A stretch of DNA of 64,000 bases, from NCBI RefSeq assembly GCF_002269125.1, contig NZ_NQKI01000011.1, forward strand, positions 62,001 to 126,000. The letters run 5' to 3'. Below the pieces are notes generated by a model. The model worked only from the letters and a program-made list of their open reading frames with translations, was not told the origin of the DNA and ran no database searches. Positions 26,153-33,625 of the stretch are shown here, in pieces; position 1 is the stretch's first letter; each line of letters starts with the position of its first letter. The position numbers were made by a program, and so were the translations under genes. The DNA comes from Pseudomonas lundensis. GTDB lineage: Bacteria; Pseudomonadota; Gammaproteobacteria; Pseudomonadales; Pseudomonadaceae.

Positions 26153-27329
26153 TGAGGACGAACTGCTCGCTGAGCTTGGCCTTGAAATCGCTCCCCTAAA
26201 GGCTGCCACTCGAACCCCTCGCGAAGAACGCATCATCGCTGGCTTCGAGGACATTCAGCGCTTCTATCAGACCCACGGCCGCGCCCCACTGCATGGCGAA
26301 GATCGCGACATCTTTGAACGCTTGTACGCAGTGCGTCTGGATCAGCTACGCAGGCTGCCGGAGGCACAAACCCTACTGGCCGGCCTGGATAGTCACGGCC
26401 TACTGCCAGGTAATGCCCTAGCCACGGTAAATGTGGATGACCTGGATGAGGACGCCTTGCTCGCCGAGCTAGGCATCGGCAGTGAGCCCGTCGACCTGGA
26501 CGACATCACCGTGCTGCGGCATGTGCGTTCAAGTGCGGCAATAAAGGCGGCAGAAGAAATTGCCGCCCGGACCCCATGTAAAGACTTCGAGAGCTTCAAA
26601 CCACTTTTTGATGAGGTTGAAGCCGGCCTAAAACAAAACCTGTGGATAACCAAGCCCTTTGGTAAGAACGCCAGCATCGAGGCCGGGGACTTCTTCATTC
26701 TGAGCGGACTCATTGCCTATGTCGCCGAGGTGGGCGACACCTACAAGACGCCGAACGCGGAGACGAATGGGCGTTTGCGCGTCATTTACTCCAATGAGAC
26801 GGAAAGCGATCTTCTACTACGATCCCTGCAGCGGGCGCTCTACAAGGACAGTGAGGGACGTGCCGGATCTCGGCTCATCAGGGTAGATTCAGGCCCACTG
26901 TTTAGCGACATAGCCGAGCCGGACGACATAGAAAGCGGCACTATCTATGTGCTGCGCAGCCAGTCCAGCCACCCCTTCGTAGCCGAGCACCGCGAGCTGA
27001 TCCACAAGATTGGCGTGACCGGTGGCAAGGTGGAAGCTCGCATCGCCGCCGCGGCGAAGGATGCCACCTACCTGCTGGCAGATGTGGAAGTGGTCGCAAC
27101 TTACAAGCTTCACAACCTGAACCGCACCCGGCTAGAAAACATCTTCCACCGCCTGTTCGGCGCAGCGCAGTTGGACTTGACCATCGATGACCGCTTCGGC
27201 AATCCGGTCAAGCCGAGGGAATGGTTCCTGGTACCGCTGCATGTGATCGACGAAGCGGTTGAGCGCATTCGGGATGGGTCGATTACCGGTGTCGCGTACG
27301 ATCCGCAGACGGCTCGCTTGATCAGCTAA
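26139..27329 (+). CDS. GIY-YIG nuclease family protein (T5orf172/MUG113-like)
   Basis: 396 residues. The C-terminal third is a GIY-YIG domain of the T5orf172/MUG113 type: GTIYVLRSQ at about 267 for the GIY strand, HKIGVTGGKVEARI at about 289 for the YIG strand with the conserved Arg, and NRTRLENIFHRLF with the likely metal-binding Glu near 330. The N-terminal part contains two copies of a short acidic motif, EDELLAELG (about 6-14) and EDALLAELG (about 105-113), and a GR.P segment like that at the helicase C-terminus. With the helicase and methyltransferase it would supply the DNA-cutting activity. It overlaps the helicase gene by 14 bases and is the last gene of the operon. Confidence 0.82.
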   Translation: MSQIDEDELLAELGLEIAPLKAATRTPREERIIAGFEDIQRFYQTHGRAPLHGEDRDIFERLYAVRLDQLRRLPEAQTLLAGLDSHGLLPGNALATVNVDDLDEDALLAELGIGSEPVDLDDITVLRHVRSSAAIKAAEEIAARTPCKDFESFKPLFDEVEAGLKQNLWITKPFGKNASIEAGDFFILSGLIAYVAEVGDTYKTPNAETNGRLRVIYSNETESDLLLRSLQRALYKDSEGRAGSRLIRVDSGPLFSDIAEPDDIESGTIYVLRSQSSHPFVAEHRELIHKIGVTGGKVEARIAAAAKDATYLLADVEVVATYKLHNLNRTRLENIFHRLFGAAQLDLTIDDRFGNPVKPREWFLVPLHVIDEAVERIRDGSITGVAYDPQTARLIS

Positions 27330-27497
27330 GGCGCAGCTAAAGCGTGACGATCAAATCCGGGCGGAAGCCAGTCTCTTCGCCCGGATACCCTCTAGGGTTG
27401 CAAACTACACGAGCGCCTGCCGCGTCATAATCGACGGCTGTATGCGCATCCATGTGAGTGCCGGCACGCGGGCTGCCGCAGGCAGTTTCAGCGTGAC

Positions 27498-28610
27498 TTA
27501 ACCTACGTTAGCCTCGACCAGTCGCAAAGGAGATGACGGTACATCCAGCATGTACTGCCTGGTCACCATCTCTGCCGTAAGCCCGGCAGCTGTCAACACC
27601 CGCTTCCAGGTACCGTAATCCAAGAGATTGATCGCCCTCTGTACCAGCATAGGCGACTCCATAGGGATCAACTCGTCAAACTCTTCGTGCTTCGTGAAAC
27701 CCTTTCGATTGAGATACGTGAAGCCCGATTTAGCTTGTTCGGCGGTGAGCAGATCGAGGGTGTGAGCCCTGAAAATGAGCGCCTTGAAGCTTACCTTCCA
27801 ACGAAGCTTCATATCCTTGAGTGCCGGCCAGTTCAGGTACTTGCCTCGCATAGGGGGAAACTCTGATGCGAAACTTGCCCGGGGCATCAACAAAGCACTG
27901 GCAAACTGGTTAGCCTGATCCTCAGTAAGGCGGCAACCGGTTTCAATACCTTGGTGCATCACCAAATGGCCCATTTCATGGGCAAGGTCGAAACGTTGCC
28001 GGCATGGATTCACCTTTGCGGTGTTCCTCACGATCAACGGTCGTTTGTTGGACAACGAGAACGCATCGACCTTGTCATCGGCTTCGGCCAGGTTCACCAC
28101 CAGCACGCCAACTTTTTCTGCCAGCTTGGTAACACTAGACAGGGGGCCGATCCCCAGGCCCTGTTCACGGCGAAATTTTTCAGCAACCTGCTCGATCTTG
28201 TTGATACCGGATACCGGCTCCTCAAGCATGCTGAAACTCACTGCAGGAAAGGCAACCTCCTTATCCAACTCGTCAATCAGCAGCTCAAACATCTCGACCT
28301 GAGCCGCAATGGTCTTCTTGAGAGTCTGCGAGGAGGATCGGACGCTTCGAAAATGGCATTGCTCCAACTCCACCGAACCGCGTCGTGGCGTGAAGAAAAA
28401 ACTCTCGCGCACGCCCAAGGCTTCAGATAGCTGGGCGAGTTGGGTGCCAGAAGGAATCGCATTGACTTCCAGCTTGTGCGCGTATTGCCGGGTAACGCCC
28501 AAGAGCTCTCCGATATCGGCGAGCGAACGCCCCGCCGCGCATCTAGCGAGACGGAGCTTGTCGGGCGAAAACTCGTCGCCAAGAGGCAGAAAGCCTGTTC
28601 TGTCATTCAT
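27498..28610 (-). CDS. XRE-ImmA/IrrE regulator-metalloprotease
   Basis: 370 residues with an N-terminal XRE helix-turn-helix (about residues 15-60, SLADIGELLGVTRQYAHKLE). An ImmA/IrrE metallopeptidase domain with the zinc motif AHEMGHLVMH near residue 208 and a downstream QANQFASALLMP helix follows. Proteins of this type sense a signal and cleave a repressor or relieve their own repression; some act as antitoxins. It faces the methyltransferase operon convergently. Its start directly abuts the stop of the upstream gene (TAA then ATG), so both are one transcript. Two copies of a putative operator stand before that gene. A role in controlling the neighbouring restriction-like operon is plausible but only inferred. 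Confidence 0.85.
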   Translation of the reverse strand: MNDRTGFLPLGDEFSPDKLRLARCAAGRSLADIGELLGVTRQYAHKLEVNAIPSGTQLAQLSEALGVRESFFFTPRRGSVELEQCHFRSVRSSSQTLKKTIAAQVEMFELLIDELDKEVAFPAVSFSMLEEPVSGINKIEQVAEKFRREQGLGIGPLSSVTKLAEKVGVLVVNLAEADDKVDAFSLSNKRPLIVRNTAKVNPCRQRFDLAHEMGHLVMHQGIETGCRLTEDQANQFASALLMPRASFASEFPPMRGKYLNWPALKDMKLRWKVSFKALIFRAHTLDLLTAEQAKSGFTYLNRKGFTKHEEFDELIPMESPMLVQRAINLLDYGTWKRVLTAAGLTAEMVTRQYMLDVPSSPLRLVEANVG

Positions 28611-29222
28611 TTACTGATCAGCATCTCGTGTTGCGTTCTGGTCTGCATCTTTGTCCCGACGAGCGACTAATGGTTCATCGATTACCACCTCTTGTGGAAG
28701 CTCGGTGGTATGAGGAGCAAACAGAGGAACGTAGTCATGCACCCACTTACATACGACGTTCCGGTTGGTATCGAAGCCCAGAATCGAAGCAGTCAGCGTC
28801 GGCCCGTCAAAGTTGCCGTCAGTATCGACATACAAACGCCAAGTAATGTTCTTGTCGATCGCAGGCCCCAGCAAGCTGGCCTGGTAAAGCTCAACTCGGT
28901 TGGATTGCAGTCGATACCCTTTCTTTCTGACCTCGGGATCGTCCATTACCACCTGCATCAGCACGCCATTCACACTCAGCGTGAAGTCCATGGTGCGGTT
29001 AGTGAGCAGCAGCCACGGAAGGGCCGGATCGCGGTGGAGGCGTTTGAACCGGCCGTGGACGCGGCCATACGGAAGTGTTCCCATAGTCCAGTTGGTATCG
29101 TCATCCGTAGAGGTGACTTCCAACGCACGGTAAGCCGCATCCAGAGCGTTATTGCAGATCAGCTCGACGTGTTCCGGCTTCAGCTTCGGTTCCAGCTCAC
29201 TTGGGTGTTGGATCGGGGGCAT
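28611..29222 (-). CDS. Unrecognised protein coupled to the XRE-ImmA/IrrE gene
   Basis: 203 residues from MPPIQHPSELEPKLKPEHVE. The start is chosen because GGAGAGG lies right before this ATG; the frame extends four codons further, but that would put the ribosome site inside the gene. I do not recognise the family. The sequence is a mixed alpha/beta globular protein without a signal peptide, membrane segment or catalytic motif, with Trp-rich strands (TWRLYVDTDGNF, CKWVHDYVPLF). It ends in a short acidic/basic tail. The immediate TAA-ATG junction with the ImmA/IrrE gene suggests a functional pair, such as toxin-antitoxin or substrate-protease. Confidence 0.72.
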   Translation of the reverse strand: MPPIQHPSELEPKLKPEHVELICNNALDAAYRALEVTSTDDDTNWTMGTLPYGRVHGRFKRLHRDPALPWLLLTNRTMDFTLSVNGVLMQVVMDDPEVRKKGYRLQSNRVELYQASLLGPAIDKNITWRLYVDTDGNFDGPTLTASILGFDTNRNVVCKWVHDYVPLFAPHTTELPQEVVIDEPLVARRDKDADQNATRDADQ

Positions 29223-29239
29223 GGGCCTCTCCATAAAGC

Positions 29240-29298
29240 GTGCAAAACACAGGTACTGTCAACCGTAATTTTTGTGCAAATTATCGCTTCTGTCAACC
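29240..29298 (-). promoter_or_regulatory. Duplicated operator with embedded -35 boxes
   Basis: On the minus strand the unit GGTTGACAG-N10-TTGCAC occurs twice, 34 bases apart (29298-29274 and 29264-29240), just before the start at 29222. Each copy contains TTGACA. Two equal sites about three helical turns apart suit cooperative binding by the XRE domain encoded downstream. Confidence 0.65.
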
Positions 29299-29356
29299 TT
29301 CGTGTCCTGATGCTCATAATCTCCTGGTCGCAGTTTCGTGTGCTGCCAGGTGCAAG

Positions 29357-29923
29357 TTATCTCGGCCCAGTCTTACCGACGTACCGATACAACGTTGTTC
29401 TCGATACCCCGTATCGCTTGGCTACAGTGCTAACCTGAATCTGTGGATCTTTGAGCAAAGCCTTTATTTCGCGGACTTGAGCATCTTCCAACGCAGGTTT
29501 ACGACCACCTTTACGTCCTCGAGCGCGAGCCGCCGCCAGCCCTGCGCGGGTACGCTCTCGAATCAGGTTGCGTTCAAACTCGGCCAGGGCTGCGAACACA
29601 TGAAAGATCAGCTTGCCGGCGGCGCTGGTGGTTTCGACTCGCTCGTTGATCGACTCGAACCCCACCCCTTCCTGCTCCAGCCGACTGACGATCCCAACCA
29701 AGTCAGGCAAGGAGCGGCCAAGGCGGTCCAGTCGCCATACGACCAAAGTGTCGCCACTGCGCAGAGCCTTGAGACAATGCCCCAACTCCGGTCTATCCGC
29801 TGACTTGCCACTCATGGTCTCCTCGTAGACCGTAGCGCATCCAGTTAGGGCAAGTGCATCACGCTGCAGATCGAGATTCTGATCATCAGTCGAAACTCGG
29901 GCGTACCCAATCCGCTTTCCCAT
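29357..29923 (-). CDS. Serine recombinase (resolvase/invertase)
   Basis: 188-residue small serine recombinase. The N-terminal catalytic domain starts GKRIGYARVSTDDQNLDLQ with the nucleophile Ser11 in the RVST motif, and the helix KLIFHVFAALAEFERNLIRE is typical. The C-terminal DNA-binding part (GRKPALEDAQVREIKALL and VSTVAKRYGVSRTTLYRY) is a homeodomain-like helix-turn-helix. It resembles resolvases of Tn3-like transposons and Pin-type invertases. No transposase gene or clear inverted terminal repeats were found beside it, so it appears to be an orphan. It may act on this island or be a remnant of a transposon. Confidence 0.92.
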   Translation of the reverse strand: MGKRIGYARVSTDDQNLDLQRDALALTGCATVYEETMSGKSADRPELGHCLKALRSGDTLVVWRLDRLGRSLPDLVGIVSRLEQEGVGFESINERVETTSAAGKLIFHVFAALAEFERNLIRERTRAGLAAARARGRKGGRKPALEDAQVREIKALLKDPQIQVSTVAKRYGVSRTTLYRYVGKTGPR

Positions 29924-30149
29924 ACGTTTTTCTCACTCTGATTTCGGTATGAGAAAAGTGACAGGAAAGCGGGAAATCCCAAGCCCAGAAGCTCGTCTGG
30001 AATAGGTGTGCCATAAACGACCGTTTACGGGACGGGTGGGCTCGTCAATTTCAGACGCTGAAAGCGACCGAAATCGAACCCCAGGATATTTTTCCTCGCT
30101 CAACATTTCCTTTAGCAGCTCAGCACCTGAGCTGAATGGAGGAATGACC

Positions 30150-31109
30150 ATGAAGCAGAGTTTCCACTCACATTTGGATCGAGACTTGACCAGGGCCGGT
30201 TCGGCGATCCTCAAGGAGGCAGTCCGACGCGGGCTCCTCAGTCAACACGAGGCAATGATCCACGACCATCAATGGGCACAGTTTAGTATTTACGCCAAAG
30301 AGTCTCATGGGATGGATATCCTGGAGTTCGTCAATAAAAAACTGGTCCAGCAATATGGCGAAGAACTCTGTACGCAGGTGTACCACGGGAATCTTTCGGT
30401 GCAGACCGCGGAGGGTCTTCTTGAGACCGTGAGTTCAGTTATGGCCCTCGCGACCAGTGGTGACTGGAAAGTCGTGATGCCTGATATTGGCTTTCCTGGT
30501 CATGCACGGATTACGGCCCCACACAGCCTTGAACATGCAAAGTTCAAAGCCGCAGTGGAAGATGTTCAGACCCGCCTATCAGAGCATCTGGCGGTGGTGT
30601 TGATGTTAGTGCGGCATCTCGGCATCTCATTACGTGAAGCTGTTTTCTTCGACGCCCGAGCAGCTCTAGAGGCAGCCAAAGGAGATGGATGTATTTCCCT
30701 GGAAAGCGGCAAAGAAGGGCCGCATACACATAGGATAATTAACATCTCGATGCCAAAGCAGATCGCCGTTTTGGAGACGGCATCCGCCGTCCAAGATGTT
30801 TATCGCTATCCACAATCAAAGCAGACATGGCGGCTCTGGAAGCAGAACAGCTTACCTGCTGCCAAGGAGATTTTACTTTTTCATGGGCTGAGCTTCTGTG
30901 ATTGCCGAGCAGCGTTTGCATGTGAGCTTTACAAGCAGTGGTCCGGTCATGAAGCCCCGATTCTTGGAGGGCGCGCTCCCAATATCGAGGATCTAGAAGC
31001 GCGGGATCACGTCGCCTACGAACTCGGGAATTTGCGTATCTGGGAAACTGATGCGTACGTCGGTGCCCGAGCCAGCCTGCGGAAGGAAGCCGCCGCAATC
31101 AGTCGCTAA
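30150..31109 (+). CDS. Integrase_1-family (integrase domain) protein
   Basis: 319 residues from MKQSFHSHLDRDL. ATG 30150 has GGAGGA at the best distance; ATG 30144 is too close and longer frames upstream look non-coding. The C-terminal two thirds resemble the Integrase_1 (PF12835-like) branch of tyrosine recombinases. GISLREAVFF carries the first Arg, FCDCRAAFACELYKQWSGHEAP corresponds to the RAAYACERYEQLT segment, and AYELGNLRIWETDAYVGARA would hold the final Tyr. A related protein lies in island 2 at 51104-52084. The usual HxxR is not clean here (ELGNLR), so activity is uncertain. Its role in islands is unknown; it is not the element's own integrase. Confidence 0.68.
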   Translation: MKQSFHSHLDRDLTRAGSAILKEAVRRGLLSQHEAMIHDHQWAQFSIYAKESHGMDILEFVNKKLVQQYGEELCTQVYHGNLSVQTAEGLLETVSSVMALATSGDWKVVMPDIGFPGHARITAPHSLEHAKFKAAVEDVQTRLSEHLAVVLMLVRHLGISLREAVFFDARAALEAAKGDGCISLESGKEGPHTHRIINISMPKQIAVLETASAVQDVYRYPQSKQTWRLWKQNSLPAAKEILLFHGLSFCDCRAAFACELYKQWSGHEAPILGGRAPNIEDLEARDHVAYELGNLRIWETDAYVGARASLRKEAAAISR

Positions 31110-31184
31110 GCCATCACACTGCAGATTTGGGATTAGATCAGACACCCTTAACCTTGGCAGACCTCGAAACTAAGGAGTCAGGGT

Positions 31185-31304
31185 ATGGATCGTTTTGAAT
31201 TGCTTGTATATGCCGTGCTTGCCGTCATCAGTGCGCTGACGATCGCAGGTGTAATTGGCTATATGGTCGCAGCGTACCTGGGCAAAAAGCACAGCGACGA
31301 TTGA
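31185..31304 (+). CDS. 39-residue single-span membrane peptide
   Basis: A short frame with an excellent AAGGAG ribosome site eight bases before the ATG. The peptide starts MDRFELLVYAVLAVISALTI and has one hydrophobic helix over about residues 6-32, then a short charged tail KKHSDD. An N-in or N-out orientation cannot be decided. It stands alone, 75 bases after the Integrase_1-family gene, and is followed by a strong hairpin at 31341-31364. Peptides of this shape include type I toxins, holin-like peptides and small regulators. I do not recognise a specific family. Confidence 0.6.
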   Translation: MDRFELLVYAVLAVISALTIAGVIGYMVAAYLGKKHSDD

Positions 31305-31340
31305 GCCTTCAGCGGAGCGACCAGATATCTGCAACAAACT

Positions 31341-31364
31341 GCCCGCTGCCCCTTGGCAGCGGGC
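31341..31364 (+). terminator. Hairpin after the membrane peptide gene
   Basis: GCCCGCTGCC, loop CCTT, GGCAGCGGGC is a perfect 10-base GC-rich stem 36 bases after the peptide stop. A T-run is missing, so it may act as an mRNA 3' stabiliser or a weak terminator. The rest of the gap to 31650 shows nothing recognisable. Confidence 0.55.
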
Positions 31365-31650
31365 GCTTACCCAATCCATCGACAAGGCCCCTACTGCTGC
31401 GATAAGCAGTATTTCCTCAAGCCTATGAGGTCATGGGATGACTTCGGAAGGGCTGTTAATCTCCGCACCATAGCGAAAGTGACCGGAGCGCCGAAGCGTA
31501 TAGATCAGCGACATGCACGCCCGCCATGTGGCGAGCTAGCTTGCCCAGTACGCTAAAACTCGTGCGCCGAATCGTTGGCAACATCTGATCTTGGGTTTTC
31601 CTAAAGCTACCGGAGAGTGTCTAGCGACTTCATCTATCCGGAGCACAAGC

Positions 31651-32016
31651 ATGGAATTTCGTCACCTCGGTAACGGTCTGTACTTCCCACCTATTGCGCC
31701 CAACGGTCGGGTTTATGCTGTACCTCTTGGGCAGGAAACCCAGGTAGAGATTTTCTGCCTGACACCATTGGGCATCATGGGCGCAGGCATCAAATCGCAC
31801 TGGTCAGAAATCGTTGGTTTTTACTACGACGACGAATCATGGGAGATCATCCCGCGCAATTACTCGGGACGAGGAATGCGCTTCCGCAGAGGCCTATCCT
31901 GCATCATGGTGATAGCTGGCAACGAGGCCCTCACGACCCATATCCAGGGCTACCCCATCCCCATGGGCGTAATGAACCGTATTGAGTTCGAAAAGCAGCG
32001 GGGCACTGAGGAGTAG
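31651..32016 (+). CDS. Unrecognised small protein
   Basis: 121 residues from MEFRHLGNGLYFPPIAPNGR, with GGAG ten bases before the ATG. The frame continues 20 codons upstream without likely coding character. The protein looks like a compact beta-rich domain (YAVPLGQETQVEIFCLTPLG, WSEIVGFYYDDESWEIIPR) and has no signal peptide, membrane span or metal motif. It stands alone on the plus strand between the membrane peptide and a convergent gene. I cannot name the family. A role in defence is only suggested by location. Confidence 0.6.
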   Translation: MEFRHLGNGLYFPPIAPNGRVYAVPLGQETQVEIFCLTPLGIMGAGIKSHWSEIVGFYYDDESWEIIPRNYSGRGMRFRRGLSCIMVIAGNEALTTHIQGYPIPMGVMNRIEFEKQRGTEE

Positions 32017-32396
32017 CGCGTCACCGTCGCCACCCGCTACGCGACACGGGTACCAGCTAGGCCGGCACCTACCAATGTTTATTTTATGAAAGTGAAGCCT
32101 TTCACTACTAATACAGATCAAAGCTGGCCGGCTGACTTGGTCGTAAGCGTCACTGCTAATAGCAAATACGGCCTCCGCCCCCGCCTGCATGGGCCTGCTG
32201 GCTGACAGCGAGTAGATTTAGCGCCCTACACTGCTTATAGCCCGAACCCGTCGCCTTCCCTGATCAAGCGCAGCAGTATGTCTCGCCGGAGTTCACTGCT
32301 GATACGAGAAAGCCCCGTCAGACCAAGCTGCACGTGGCTTTCGGGTATTGAAGTCGGTTCAGATCCGTTTTGCACTGCTTATAGTATGCTCAGCCT
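32017..32396. other. Gap without recognisable genes
   Basis: About 380 bases between two convergent genes. Short open frames occur in every direction, but none has a ribosome site plus plausible composition. A weak inverted repeat, GAAAGCC/GGCTTTC (near 32308-32343), could be a terminator for either neighbour. Confidence 0.35.
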
Positions 32397-32858
32397 CTAC
32401 GCCTCCGAGCAGAGGTCGCCATGATCAAGCGCTTGATATCTAGACAGCTTTTTCTCATAGGCGACCAACGTCCGACGCAGCTGACGATTCTCACTGGCGA
32501 TGCTGCGAATCTCAGCCAGACGCTCCTCAACCTGTAAAACGAGGACACGGTAAGGGGATTTAACAAACTCAAATGAGGAGGCTGGGTATTTGTGTTTACC
32601 GTTGCCTTTGGGAATAGTCAGGGGCGCGAACTTGTTTTTTTGCCCTTGCAGTGGCACCAGTTTGCACCAGTAGATCGAGTACGCATTCGGGCTCGTTTGC
32701 TTGATTGAAACGGCAGCCACGACAGATTTAACCCAGGTCTTTTTGTATATCTTCATGGACGCATCTATATAGCTCGCGGCCAGGCATCTCGCGTCCGCAA
32801 GCAACTGCTCGTACTGCTGATCCAGCAGGGTGACTATCGTCTGTGCTTCTTTACTCAT
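32397..32858 (-). CDS. Unrecognised protein, possibly MobI-like
   Basis: 153 residues from MSKEAQTIVTLLDQQYEQLL. Frames reaching further upstream would need a TTG start. The N-terminal half is helical, the middle holds a conserved-looking core (YKKTWVKSVVAAVSIKQTSP, AYSIYWCKLVP) and a basic stretch (KGNGKHKYPASSFEF), and the C-terminus is a coiled coil (EERLAEIRSIASENRQLRRT). From memory this resembles small MobI-type transfer proteins of SXT-like mobile elements, needed at their oriT. I rate this guess as weak. No relaxase or oriT was identified next to it. It stands alone on the minus strand, with a long non-coding region upstream. Confidence 0.55.
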   Translation of the reverse strand: MSKEAQTIVTLLDQQYEQLLADARCLAASYIDASMKIYKKTWVKSVVAAVSIKQTSPNAYSIYWCKLVPLQGQKNKFAPLTIPKGNGKHKYPASSFEFVKSPYRVLVLQVEERLAEIRSIASENRQLRRTLVAYEKKLSRYQALDHGDLCSEA

Positions 32859-33625
32859 GGCCAAGGCTCTCTTCGCTGTAAGAGCCAAAATGGTGACCGA
32901 TCGCTGAGCCCCCGGAATTCGATTTCAGACCATTCTACCGTCGGAAATCTAACGAAGTGGGTGGACTGGCTCACGCTGTCATCCTACCTCGCGTCAGATG
33001 ATCTACGGATGACGACATGTCAGTCGCAGAAAAACATAACGTGCAAAGGATGCACAATAGATGACGACGGCAGCCTTTACTCTGAGCGGAACAAGATCAA
33101 CATGTGAAAAGCAGATGATAGCGAGCGGGCGTGTATCCCTGCCTAGCTGCAACTGGCCGACTTCTGCCAGTTACGACAGGCAGAAATCGGCCAGAAGTAG
33201 CCAGTCGATGTGTCTATGAAAACTCAGGGCAATTCAGGTCGTTTGGCAGCGGCGGTAGCGGGTGACGATGAGAAAGCTAAAGAAACAGTGATGATTTTTG
33301 TAGATCAGGTAGGTTTCGATCCGGTTGACGCAGGCTCGCTTGAGGAGTCCTAGAGGCAACAGCCATCTAAAAGAATATCCCGGAGGTGTTTTCCTCCGGG
33401 ATTTAGCCTGCCGCTTCTGTCTGTTGTGGAGCTTCCGGGGGCGCGGGGACGCAAGTTGATGGATGCTGCGTCCCGAGAAGCGTATGTGTCGGCGCGGCCT
33501 AGACATCGAAATCCCCTCCAGCACCGACCTTGGCGTATCAAGGTTCCCTGAGGTAGAGTGCGATTCGGGATGCGCGACCCTTCAGGCTGCGCCCGGATCC
33601 AATGCTGATGTAAGGAAACAACGCC
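32859..33625. other. Long non-coding stretch with two hairpins
   Basis: About 770 bases without a supported gene. It includes an intergenic repeat element (33143-33238, see separate entry) and an isolated perfect stem TCCCGGAGG/CCTCCGGGA (33377-33401). A 96-codon minus-strand frame (33234-33524) crosses both hairpins and is Arg-rich without a ribosome site, so it is not called. The TTG-started gene at 33626 must be promoted from here. Confidence 0.4.
33143..33238 (+). repeat. Intergenic hairpin element, copy 1
   Basis: Core stem TGGCCGACTTCTGCC (33154-33168) pairs with GGCAGAAATCGGCCA (33179-33193) with one mismatch around a 10-base loop. It is followed by AGAAGTAGCCAGTCGATGTG and GGCAATTCAGG, segments that recur in copy 2 near 35920-35957. 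No open frame spans it. Confidence 0.65.

Noticed and set aside
21146..27329. BREX, DISARM, Dnd or ordinary type I system as identity of the operon
   Set aside because: No PglZ, BrxC-like ATPase, DUF1998 (DrmB), PLD (DrmC), DndCDE or HsdS-type specificity protein is encoded here.
29240..29803. 187-codon plus-strand frame
   Set aside because: Antisense to the serine recombinase and runs through the twin operators.
33234..33541. Two overlapping minus-strand frames of 63-96 codons
   Set aside because: They cross hairpins, are Arg/His-rich and lack ribosome sites.
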